From positions 27,609,956 through 27,673,955 of the forward strand of contig CM053332.1 in assembly GCA_028583605.1 (NCBI GenBank): a stretch of 64,000 nt of DNA. The letters are read 5' to 3'. This DNA comes from Dastarcus helophoroides. Its lineage: Eukaryota; Arthropoda; Insecta; Coleoptera; Bothrideridae. Below are positions 1 through 10,735 of this stretch, one piece after another (the stretch's first letter is position 1; the number at the start of each line of letters is the position of its first letter). Position numbers and translations under genes: made by a program. The notes beneath the pieces were generated by a model. It was not told where the DNA came from and searched no databases. It worked only from the letters and a program-made list of their open reading frames with translations.

Positions 1-1560
1 CAAACGAAGGAAGGTTTTCAAATTTATTTCCTTATTGTTAAAGTTAACTTACTATTTTTTCTAACCATCCAGATATCCCATTGCATCTGAAACAAATAAA
101 ATTAAATTAGTCCCTACCACTTGATTTCGAAATCAAAATTTCAATTTTTAAATCTAAATTTCGACTTCAGGATCTGAGTTGTGATTGCAGAACCTGAATT
201 TCGAATAAATCGAAATGACTTCAAGATGTAATTTTTGACAAAAGCTTTGACCTTTGATACTCGTAAAAGGTCAAGTTTAAACGAATTATGGTTGCAAATC
301 CAAATTAGAATAGATTCGCAACTGATAAGAGCTGACGATATGTAACTTGCTCCGAAGAATGGATCAGATCGTTTTTTCAGTCATACGTCGAGGGTCGTAA
401 CAGCGTAGTTGCAATTTTGCCTTATCTGGAGAGATTCTGCCATACTGAGCCAACGAGTCATTAGGAAATATTTTAATGCGTACGAGCTGTTCATGCTACC
501 CACAAATTAACCTTTTCAGAGAAGTAGATATACGCCTTTTATAACAACCTGTGGCGGAGTTGACATGGAATGCTTGATTAGGGCAATCGAGGAGTGACAG
601 GCGATGATTGAAGCCCTGTGTGTTTTGAATTTGACATCAATCGTCTCTTGCACGATGACGGAGCAGATGAGAACCTGAAGGCATTGTATGGCCTCGTATC
701 AGGTAAAGGCCAGATTTGTAAAGCAGCTAAATGATTGATCTCAGTTGGCTGACGAACAAACAGACTGATTGATCGAGTTGTATTTTAATTTGCTTTAATT
801 CCGACCTGGCGATGGAGGAGTCGAAGAGATAACATTCGAATTAATTAAAATCCGCTGCGCGACACAATGTCTTTGCCAAGTTTCACTTGGCACATGAATT
901 TGGACCTGAAACACCAAAAAAATTCCAACGTTTTAACACATTGATAACATGATATTTTGCCAACCAAACTAAAGTAGCAATTTTATAGTTTAATTACCTT
1001 AAATGCTATCGATATTGGTCAAGGTAAAACGGTTTCGAATTAAAGGGAAAAAAGATTAGGATCTGCATAAAAATAATGATATATGAAAGTTCAGACGTGT
1101 GTGATGACGAGTGTAAAGAGTATGAGACCATATTAAGAAAGAATAAAATACAGATCATATAATGAAGTATGTGCGCAATAAAATCTAAAGCTGTTAAACA
1201 TTGTAAGCATCATGAATTTTATGGGAAAGTGTTTACGACTAATAAATAAATTCATTTATTTGTTGCTCACTGTTTGTAATGATTTATGTGTTAGGTTAAA
1301 AGAAAATGCGCGGTAGTTCCTTTTTAATGCTCCACAACAGAACACCAAAACAAACAGTAATTGATGTTTTGTTAAGCCGATATGTGTGCCCGGCGATACT
1401 GTAAATATTTAAAATTTATTACTCCTAGTGCAATAAAAGCTTTACAATATTCGAATTTAGATGTGTACCCAAAAGAATCTTGTGCAAGATCAGATTAAAA
1501 TAAGAACGATTTGTAACGGGCGCACCTTTGAAAAACTAAACTAAGCCCCACTCGAACCAA
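1..1560. other. Unique AT-rich non-coding DNA
   Basis: No open frame of note and no recognisable RNA gene. A short run near 120-215 repeats variants of AATCTGAATTTCGA, resembling the 22-bp repeat at 61403-61473. Otherwise nothing stands out. Confidence 0.5.
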
Positions 1561-2290
1561 CGAAAATCTAACCATTCGTTACAGGAAATACTTCTTCCGG
1601 GACTGGATCATGTCAAAGAACTACTAAAAGTTTTCGACGTTTCGCCCACCATCGTAAGGGGCTTCTTCAGGAACAAAGAAAAGAAACAATAAATGAAAAG
1701 AGGAATATGAGGGAATATGCAAAAATGAAAAGGCCAATTTCAAAACATCAGAGCACGGTAACTCAGGATGTCCACCATACCAGAGGTGAAAGTCTTCTGA
1801 ATTGAAAATTGGTACAAAGGATAAGAAAGTTTAGACAGAAGAACACGGTAACTCAGTATGTCCACCATATCAGAGCGAAACTCTTCTGACCATTCATTGT
1901 CCTGATGAGAAGAACCTCTTGCCTCACCAGAAGCTGCTTTAGAGCTAAAAACACATTTTCTCATTTGAACTTCAACTGAAAGACAGAAATTCGTCAACTT
2001 CCTCAGCTCAATTACTAGTTTCTCCAGGTGAAGTTACAAATTTTCTTTCCCTTCGAGAATAATGAAAATCCGCAACTGAATATTAGTTGATCTACTGTAA
2101 GAATAATTCCTTGTTTAAATAGAAGCTGCTTTAAGAACTGAACATTTTTTTGTTTAAAGAATTCCTTTTTCTTTCATAAAAGACGCGCATTCGTCAATTT
2201 ATTCAGTTGAATTCGTAATTTCTCCAGTCTGAATTTGGAAGTTTCATTTTTCAGTTCCTAATTCTAGAAAAATGAAAATATACTCATTGT
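1561..2290. repeat. Remnant of a dispersed repeat with short direct repeats
   Basis: Segment 1578-1630 (ACAGGAAATACTTCTTCCGG and following) recurs in diverged form at 10684-10735. A direct repeat with core CACGGTAACTCAG, then ATGTCCACCAT, begins at 1754 and again at 1844 (90-bp spacing). A second pair (ATTCGTCAA ... TTTCTCCAG) occurs near 1988-2025 and 2190-2227. Open frames here are short and unlike known proteins. Confidence 0.6.
1635..1671 (-). ncRNA. Hammerhead-ribozyme-like motif (probably degenerate)
   Basis: On the minus strand the order is TC-CTGAAGA-A-GCCC-loop-GGGC-GAAA-CGTC-GA: conserved hammerhead core boxes CUGANGA (1664-1670) and GAAA (1640-1643) separated by a 4-bp stem II, with U-C before a possible cleavage point and a self-complementary ACGT as stem III. 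One extra base sits between CUGANGA and stem II, which departs from the consensus. Such motifs are known in Penelope-like retroelements and small satellites. Activity is not claimed. Confidence 0.3.
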
Positions 2291-2294
2291 TTTC

Positions 2295-2819
2295 TTGTTC
2301 CTAATCTTCCTCCTCCTCTTCGTATTTCTCTTTTATTTCTATTTTTTCTTTTCCTTCTGCTTTCTCTTTTTCCTCCTTTTCTTTTTTTCCTTTTTTCTTC
2401 TCTTCTTCTTTCCCTTCCTCTTCCTCTTTTTTTCTCTTCCTTTTTTTATTACTCTTCCATTTCCTCTTTCTCTTCTTCGTCCTCTTCCTCTTATTCTTTC
2501 TTTTCCTCTTCGTATTTCTCTTCCTCTTCCTCTTCCTCTTCCTCTTCCTCTTCCTCTTCCTCTTCCTCTTCCTCTTCCTCTTCCTCTTCCTCTTCCTCTT
2601 CCTCTTCCTCTTCCTCTTCCTCTTCCTCTTCCTCTTCCTCTTCCTCTTCCTCTTCCTCTTCCTCTTCCTCTTCCTCTTCCTCTTCCTCTTCCTCTTCCTC
2701 TTCCTCTTCCTCTTCCTCTTCCTCCTCCTCTTCTTCCCCTAACTCTTTTTCTTCCTCTTCCCCCTCTGTTCCTTTTTCTCTTTCTCTTCCTTTTATTCTT
2801 CCTCTTATTCTTCCTTTGA
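2295..2819. repeat. Polypyrimidine tract with (TTCCTC)n microsatellite
   Basis: About 525 bases almost purely C/T on the + strand. The core 2521-2724 is 34 uninterrupted copies of TTCCTC. It reads as an open frame of alternating Leu-Pro, which is an artefact of the repeat. Such mirror-symmetric purine/pyrimidine DNA can form triplexes. Confidence 0.97.
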
Positions 2820-5600
2820 AAATTGAAATTTTTTGATAATGGGGTAATTTTTGGTCAAATTTAGAACTTGTTTCCGAAATGTCGACAATCTTTTTTAAAT
2901 TTTGACTTTATTAAATATGTCAAAATTTTTGAAATTGTCGACTTTCTCGAAAATTTGATTATTCCCAAAGATATTAACTTCTTTTTGAAAATTTTAAATT
3001 TTTATGAGAATTTTAATTTTTTTTTTAAATCCAACTTAAAATTTTGGAGTTTTTAAAAGTTTAAACTGTTTTTTAAAATTTCTATCGTCTTCAAAATTTT
3101 CGGTCTTTTTAAAAATTCTAATATTTTGGGAAATTTAAAATTTGGATCGTTTTTCAACATTTCGACCATTTTTCAAAATTTCTATTTTTTTTGAATATTT
3201 CGTTTTTCCCATTTCCAAATTTTCCTTTTTTTGAGTTTCATGTTTTTTCAAGATTTTGATTTAAAATCTTAAAAAAAGTAAATGTTTTGACAAGAAATCG
3301 AGATTTTTCAGAAAAGTCTTAGCTTTGAAAATAAAGTCGAATTCTTGAAAACATCAAACTTTGAAAAAATTTAAACTCATCCCAACTTAATTACCAGGTT
3401 TTCAACAACAAAAAAACCTAAAGTTTTCGAGAGCAAACATTAAAACAAATCAAAATTATCGGAATTCAAAAATTTTCAAAAAAGTGAAAAAAGTTAAAAT
3501 TTTGAAAAATCTCGAAATTTTAGAAAATGTCTGACATTTACAAAACCCGAAATATTGATAAATAAAAAAGTTTAATCATCCAAAAAACTGGACGTTTTAA
3601 AAAAATATTAACATTTTAAAAACTTATATTTTAAATAAAAATAGAAATTTTTAAAATCGAATTTTCCAAAGATCTGAAAATGACGTCGAAATTTTAAAAA
3701 AGACAAAACTTTGGGAAAATGACGAAATAAAGAAAAACAAATTTATAAAGGCGAAAATTCGAAAAAAAATTGAAATTATCGAAAAATGTGGAAAATAAAA
3801 TAAAATCGATTTATTTTCCAAAAAGTTAAGCATTGCCACAACTCGACTCAAAATGACTCAAATGACTCAAAATTTTAAAAAAATTTGAAATTTTAAACAA
3901 AAATAGAAATTTCCACAATCGAATTTTTCAAAAGTTTAAGGTCTGAAAACGAAGTCGAAATTTTTTAAAAGTCAAAATTTTGGGAAAAAGACGAAATTAA
4001 AAAAAAATAGGAATTCAAAAAGGCAAAAATCTCAAAAAAATTTGAATTTGTCGAAAATATGGAAAATAAAATAGAATCGATTCATTAAAAAAAAGCTGAA
4101 ATTTTGAAAAACAATCGAAAATTTAAGAAAAATTTAAGCATTGACAAAACTCGACGTTTTCAAAGATTCAACATTTTTTAAAAAATTGAAATTTTTAACA
4201 AAAATAGAAATTTCCACAATCGAATTTTCCAAAAGTTTAAGGTCTGAAAATGAAGTCGAAATTAAAAAAAAAAACCAAATTTTAGGAAATAGACTAAATT
4301 AAAACAAAAAAACAGAAATTCAAAAAGGCGAAAACTCCAAAAAAAATGAAATTATCAAAAAATGTGAAAAATAAAATAAAACCGATTGATTAAAAAAAGG
4401 CTGAAATTTTGAAACAATCGAAAATTTTAGAAAAATTCAAGCATTGACAAAAGTCCACGCTTTTAAAGATTCAACATTTTTTAAAAAATTGAACATTAAA
4501 ACAAAAATAGAAATTTCTACAATCGAATTTTTCAAAAGTTTAAGATCTGAAAATTAAGTCGAAATTTTTGAAAAGTCAAAACTTTGGGAAAAAGACGAAA
4601 TTAAAAAAACAGGAATTCAATAAGGCGAAAATTCCAAAAAAAAATTTAAATTGTCGAAAAGGTGGAAAATAAAATATTGTCGATTCATTAAAAAAAAGCT
4701 GAAATTTTGAAAAACAATCGAAAATTTAAGAAAAATTTAAGCATTGACAAAACTCGACGTTTTCAAAGACCCAAAATTTTAACAAAATTTGCAATTTTGA
4801 ACAAAAATTGAAATTTTTAAGATCGAACTTTCTAAAAGTTTAAAGTCTGAAGCTAGTCGCAATTTAAAAAAAAGTCTAAAGTTTGAAATTGATAAATTTT
4901 AAAAAAATTCGAAATTTTTGGAAAAAGACGAAATTTTGAAACAAAAGGAAACTTAAAAAGGCTAAAAATTGAATAAATTCGAAATTTTCTAGAAATGTCG
5001 AAATTACAAAAGCAATCGAATCATTACAAAAAAAAGTTGAGGATTTAAAATACAAAAGAAAATTTGAGACAAAGTCAACCATTGAAAAAACTCGACAATT
5101 TTAAAAAATATAAAATTTTTAAAAAATTGAAATTTTAAACAAAAATCGAAAGTTTCAAAATCAAACTTTCTGAAAATCTAAGGTCCGAAAATAAAATCGA
5201 TATTTTCAATCAAAAGAAAATTGAAAAAGGAAAACAGGAGAAAGGAGAAACTTTCAAAAAATTCGAAATTTTCGAAAAATGTCGAATTTAAAAAAGATAT
5301 CAATTCATCTAGGAGTAAAAAATAATTCAAATTTTGAAATATAGTCGAAAATTTGAGAAAAATTCAACCATTGAAAAACCTCGACGTTTTCAAAAAATTC
5401 AAAACTTTAAAAAATTATTTCTAAACAAAAATCGAAATTTTCAAAATCAAATTTTCTGAGATTCTATATCTGAAAACCAGGTCGACATTTTGGGAAATGT
5501 TGGGAACGAGGCCCAATTTTCAAAAAAAAGAAATATGCAAAGGTGAAAATTTAAAAAAAAAATGGAAATTTTGGAAAAGTGTTGAAATTAAAAATCGATT
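2820..5600. repeat. Degenerate AT-rich tandem array, ~300-bp period
   Basis: Sequence built from variants of CGAAATTTTGAAAAA. A landmark (ACTCGACGTTTTCAAAGATT or close variants) recurs near 3841, 4149, 4450, 4750, 5089 and 5379, spacing about 290-340. Before about 3250 the sense is largely inverted (TTTTCAAAATTTCG). No coding content; the short open frames (Phe- or Lys-rich) are products of base composition. Confidence 0.8.
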
Positions 5601-7839
5601 CATTTAACGAAATTAGTGGTTGTGTGAGTAGGTATGGTCACATATTAGGTAGTAAGATAATAATACATGATTTCTAATGGCCTAACTGGTCAGTAAAAGC
5701 GTTCAAAAGCTCGACAAATTCACGAGGAAATCGTAGGAGGCGATAGTATGTCGATATCCGGATCGTCTGGTGCAACATCGGTCAATAAAAACGTTCGGAC
5801 AGTTAACGAAATTATTGCTTCCCTCCTTGCGGTATAATATCTGTTAATGAAGGCGAAAATGTGGTGATAGCTTTGGCAATTTAGGACGTTGGTATGCGGA
5901 GTAGAAGGCGAGCACCTGATTATTGCTCTCGCTGAGCTAAGATCCTGAGGGAGGAACTTGATATCTATACCGGTCATAGGTGAGAAATCTTATTTCTGCT
6001 CACTGTAATCGAACCTAGACACATCTAATGAAGTTTGCCTTCTAAACTTTTATCACACCGTCACTTTTCCCTCTTTTATATCGAGCTGTTTATTTTCCCT
6101 CCTCGAATATTCCTGCAGCGAGGAATTTATTTAAGAGCGGACGAACGCTGAATTCATACGACGCCCCACTAATTCCAAGACACGAATTAACGACTGAAAA
6201 TCCCTCTAAAAATTTCTTCATTTAACCACTTGAAGTACCACGAACTTGTAACCATCGAGTACGTAAAAATTAGTGTGATTTAGATATGTTGAGCTTTCAA
6301 CTTTTTGCTCAAAATTTCTAGTTTAGAGTCTAAAAATAAGAAGAAATCTTTTTGAAATAAAAACTTCTTTAAGCTCGTTGTGCGATTTTGTATAAGGGTT
6401 AAACTTTCGCGTTACCGTCACGCTCCACTTGTCACTGCACTACTAACAAGCTCTAATGTTTTCAAAATTATTTCCAAATCTTGATTTTTAAAATTTTAAC
6501 ATTCGATGCTATTTTCGAAATGTCGAAATTTTTCTGGTAAATTTGACTTAAAACATAAATATTGTTATCATATATCTAAAAGTCGACAGCTTGGAATTAG
6601 AATAGCAATTTTACGTTTTTTCCTTTTAGTTTTTCAATGTCGAGGAAAAAGAGAATAATACACTTGAAGTTTAATAACTCTATTTTTGTTAGATTGAAAA
6701 TTTTTAAAAAATATCTATTTTTTCCAAAAATTAAAATTTCTCAAAGTAGAATCAAAATTTAATGGAGACAAATCCAACTAAAACATCAAATTAAGCAGAG
6801 GTCGTGTTTCGTGAATGTCTTCCAGGAGGGGATACCGGATCACCCAGCGGATCAACCTCGTTCAACTTTGGCGCGTCCGGACGTTGAGCATGAAAATATT
6901 GAACGACAAAAACGAGCAAGATTCGCCAAGTTCGGCGAGAAGGCCGCAAAAGTCAAAATTCGAAGAGCAATAAATATCCAAGACATTTAGCAAATACATA
7001 ATCAGCGGCGGCGAGTGGCGTGGCAGTCTCAAATTAATTCGAATCACGTTAACGAACGTTAGTAAATTAGAGGAGGCTTGGCAAGCTGAAACTGAAGTCC
7101 CTCGGTCCTTCATTTAGCGGTCAGCCCTGACATACCGCTGCAATTCTGCCGCATTCTCCCCGCTGATTTACGTGTTAAAGCTCACCGTCTTTTACGAGGC
7201 CCCGTCAGATATAAGCAGCAATTTTTATCTCACCCCCCCCCCGAATCTATCACATGACATCCGAGTGGAAGAAAATTTCACATCAAGTTGGGCTTGCTGG
7301 TTTAAATAGATTGTATGGCCACATACTTTTTATTCATAGTCAGTCCTAAGGTTGAAATCTAGAAAAAAATTCTTGACTTATTTCATTAATTTTTTAAAGT
7401 ACAGTACACTTATATTCCGGTGGTACTGCTGGTAGAAAGCTGAAAAATTCCTATATTTGTTAAATATGAGAAGCTGAAAAGTATGCAGGTTCAACTAAAG
7501 AAGCAAAAAACCTTTATAATCAAGCGAAGCTGCACAAAATCAATTTTCTTCGAAGCAAGGGAAGCCAAACACCTCATTAGACACGATGAGGCCCTAAGCT
7601 ATTTGAGATATGAGGCCAATATTGCGAGTAACAAAAAGAAAGGTCATCACACTACCTCTAGAATCCCTGACCACATGAACTTTAACGTTTCAATAGGGTT
7701 CAAGAATTTTGGTGAACAACAATTTTAACGACTACTAAAAGGGTCCTCAACCCTATTTGGGGGTGTCCCAAGATGGTAGGGCAAGATAGATGACTTGTTT
7801 AGCGTATACGTAAATCCAGGGCTAGCTAAGCACGCTAAA
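5601..7839. other. Mostly unique DNA, no supported gene
   Basis: Two GC-richer patches (5620-6300, 6780-7300) are separated by AT-rich filler. An open stretch without ATG (6763-6990) follows an acceptor-like TCTTCCAG at 6825 and reads EGIPDHPADQPRSTLARPDV, but I do not recognise it. The 81-residue open frame at 7483-7728 (Lys-rich) also matches nothing I know. The patches could be conserved regulatory DNA of the nearby developmental gene. Confidence 0.4.
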
Positions 7840-8463
7840 GTCCTGTAATTTTTCCTTATGAAGAAAGCCTGATCATCCAGCCCAAAGTGATCTCAGTTTG
7901 GGGTGAGGATCAGGCTCTCTTCACCAGGAAAAATTAAAGGACTTTCATCTTCACCTGAAGAACTGCGTTTTCAGTCGAAACAAAAACATTCTTCATACCA
8001 GAAAAAGTGGAAGATCTCACTTTGGCCTGGAGAATCAGGCTCTCTTCACCAGGAAAAATTAAAGGACTTTCATCTTTAGCTGAAGAACTGCGTTTTCAAT
8101 CGAAACAAAAACATTCTTTAGAGCAGAAAAGGTAGAAGAAGATCTTACTTTGGCCTGGAGAATCAAGCTCTCTTCACCAGGAAAAATTAAAGGACTTTCA
8201 TCTTTAGCTGAAGAACTGCGTTTTCAGTCGAAACAGAAACATTCTTTAGAGCAGAAAAGCTGGAAGAAGATCTTACTTTGGCCTGGAGAATCAAGCTCTC
8301 TTCACCAGAAAAAATGAAAGGACTTTCATCTTTAGTTGAAGAACTGCGTTTTCAGTCGAAACAAAAACATTCTTCAGAGCAGAAAAAGTAGAAGAAGTAT
8401 TTGGTTTAACTGAAAAACTTAAAATGGTTTATAGTAAAAACCTAAGTCTTTGGTCTGGACTGA

Positions 8464-8616
8464 ATGTTTTTGTTTACACTGAAAACACAGTTCTTCAGCT
8501 AAATATGAAAGTCCTTTAATTTTTCTTGATGAAGAAAGCCTGATCCCTTCACCATGGAGAATCAAAGACTTTTATCTCTAGCTGAAGAAGTTCATTTTCA
8601 GTCGAAACAAAAACAT
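8464..8616. repeat. ~154-bp hairpin in the 125-bp array, copy 1
   Basis: An inverted unit (ATGTTTTTGTTTACACTGAA onward) faces a direct unit, giving arms of about 65-70 bp around GCCTGATC. Some mismatches. Confidence 0.75.
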
Positions 8617-8961
8617 TCTTCAGAGCAGAAAAAGTGGAAGAAGATTTCACTTTGGCCTCACTTTCACCAGAAAAAATTAAAGGACTTTCATCTTTAGCTA
8701 AAGAACTGCGTCTTCAGTCGAAACAAAAACATTCTTCAGAGCAGAAAAAGTGGAAGAAGATCTCACTTTGGCCTGGAGAATCAGGCTCTTTTCACCAGGA
8801 AAAATTAAAGGACTTTCATCTTTAGCTGAAGAACTGTGTTTTCAGTCGAAACAAAAACATTCTGCAGAGCAGAAAAAGTAGAAGAAGTATTAGGTTTAAC
8901 TGAAAAAACTCAGAATCGTTTATAGTAAAAACCAAAGTGATCTCACTTTGGCCTGGACTAA

Positions 8962-9113
8962 ATGTTTTTGTTTCGATTGAAAACACAGTTCTTCAGCTAA
9001 AGATGAAAGTTCTTTAATTTTCCCTGATGAAGAAAGCCTGATCTCTTCACCAGGGAGAATCAAAGACTTTCATCTTTAGCTGAAGAACTTCATTTTCAGT
9101 CGAAACAAAAACT
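8962..9113. repeat. ~154-bp hairpin in the 125-bp array, copy 2
   Basis: Same layout: ATGTTTTTGTTTCGATTGAA faces its complement, centre near the GCCTGATC. It starts 498 bp after copy 1. Confidence 0.8.
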
Positions 9114-9596
9114 TTCTTCAGAGCAGAAAAAGTGGAAGAAGATCTCACTTTGGCCTGGAGAATCAGGCTCTTTTCACCAGGAAAAATTAAAGGACTTTCA
9201 TCTTTAGCTGAAGAACTGTGTTTTCAGTCGAAACAAAAACATTCTTCAGAGCAAAAAAAGTGGAAGTTCTCATTTTGGCCTGGACAATCAGGCTCTCTTC
9301 GCCAGAAAATATTAAAGGACTTTCATCTTTAGCTGAAGAACTGCGTTTTCAGTGGATACAAAAACATTCTTCAGAGCAGAAAAAGTGAAAGAAGATCTCA
9401 CTTTGGCCTGGAAAATCAGGCTTTTTTCACCAGGAAAAATTAAGGGACTTTCATCTTTAGCTGAAGAACTGTGTTTTCAGTCGAAACAAAAACATTCTTC
9501 AGAGCAGAAAAAGTAGAAGAAGTATTAGGTTTAACTGAAAAAACTCAGAATCGTTTATAGTAAAAACCAAAGTGATCTCACTTTGGCCTGGACTAA

Positions 9597-9750
9597 ATGT
9601 TTTTGTTTCGATTGAAAACACAGTTCTTCAGCTAAAGATGAAAGTCCTTTAATTTTCCCTGGTGAAGAGAGCCTGATCTCTTCACCAGGGAGAATCAAAG
9701 GACCTTCATCTTTAGCTGAAGAACTGTGTTTTCAGTCGAAACAAAAACAT
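9597..9750. repeat. 154-bp hairpin in the 125-bp array, copy 3
   Basis: Best-preserved copy: ATGTTTTTGTTTCG at the left end against CGAAACAAAAACAT at the right end, with TCCCTGGTGAAGAG...CTCTTCACCAGGGA at the centre. It starts 635 bp after copy 2. Confidence 0.85.
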
Positions 9751-10096
9751 TCTTCAGAGCAGAAAAAGTGGACGAAGATCTCACTTTGGCCTGGAAAATC
9801 AGCCTCTTTTCACCAGGAAAAATTAAAGGACTTTCATCGTTAGCTGAAGAACTGTGTTTTCAGTGGAAACAAAAACATTCTTCAGAGCAGAAAAAGTGGA
9901 AGAAGATCTCACTTTGGCCTGGAGAATCAGGCACTTCTCACCAGGAAAAATTAAAGGACTTTCATCTTTAGCTGGAGAACTGTGTTTTCAGTCGAAACAA
10001 AAACATTCTTCAGAGCAGAAAAAGTGGAAGAAGTATTAGGTTTAACTGAAAAAACTCAGGTTTATAGTAAAAACCAACCACTTTGGCCTGGACTGT

Positions 10097-10250
10097 ATGT
10101 TTTTGTGTCGACTGAAAACACAGTTCTTCAGCTAAAGATGAAAGTCCTTTAATTTTCCCTGGTGAAGACAGCCTGATCTCTTCACCAGGGAGAATCAAAG
10201 GACTTTCTTCTTTAGCTGAAGAACTGCATTTTCAGCCGACACAAAAACAT
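10097..10250. repeat. 154-bp hairpin in the 125-bp array, copy 4
   Basis: Left end ATGTTTTTGTGTCG pairs with right end CGACACAAAAACAT; note the paired change relative to copy 3 (GTGTCG/CGACAC against GTTTCG/CGAAAC). It starts 500 bp after copy 3. Confidence 0.85.
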
Positions 10251-10310
10251 TCTTTAGAGCAGAAAAAGTGAAAGAAGTATTAGGTTTAACTGAAAAAACT
10301 CAAAATCGTT

Positions 10311-10735
10311 TACAGGAAAATATGCATCTAAAAAAGAAGAATTCTTTTAGAAATGGAAAACTATTTCATTTCAATTTTTGGCTAAAGAAATTACTTAAGC
10401 AGGAGAACCTACAGAATTGTGATTTTTAACTGGAAAACTAAGCCAGTGAAAGCTAAAAGATTCATGTTTTCCTCAATCCCCTGAAACTGAGGACTATTAA
10501 ATTTTTTTTCTTAATGAACAACAAGAAGAAAAGAAGCAAAGATCTTTATAAGCAGGAAAACTGAAAAAAATATGTATGTTCATCCGAAGGAGCAACGAAT
10601 TTTTCTGAGCAAGATAATCCAAAAGTTTCCCATTTTAGATTGAAGAACTAATATGATAACGAAGGTTTCCACGGCCCGAGTTAGTACAGGATATACTTCT
10701 TCCGGGGTCAAAAAACTACTGAAAGTGGCACTTTT
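10311..10735. other. Transition sequence after the 125-bp array
   Basis: AT-rich, no gene. The last 50 bases (10684-10735) are a diverged copy of 1578-1630, so the two places share a dispersed repeat. Confidence 0.5.

Larger units (their letters stand above)
7840..10310. repeat. ~125-bp tandem array with embedded inverted units
   Basis: About 18-20 copies of a 125-128-bp unit, landmarks GGAAAAATTAAAGGACTTTC, TTTAGCTGAAGAACTG and CACTTTGGCCTGGA (e.g. starts at 7927, 8052, 8180). Some units are inverted, creating four hairpins of equal length listed separately. Because many units are close to 42 codons long, open frames of 60-80 residues with KIKGLSSLAEEL recur, but they are cut by stops and are not genes. 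Confidence 0.9.

Noticed and set aside
2295..2819. 174-residue Leu-Pro repeat protein
   Set aside because: Translation of a CT hexamer microsatellite and the surrounding pyrimidine tract.
7483..7728. 81-residue open frame MQVQLKKQKTF... as a gene
   Set aside because: No recognisable family, no splice or promoter context, and its first part resembles the diverged repeat near 10550.
8634..10039. Repeated KIKGLSSLAEELCFQSKQKH open frames as a repeat protein gene
   Set aside because: Frame shifts between monomers (125-128 bp) and stops after nearly every copy; no initiation or splice context.
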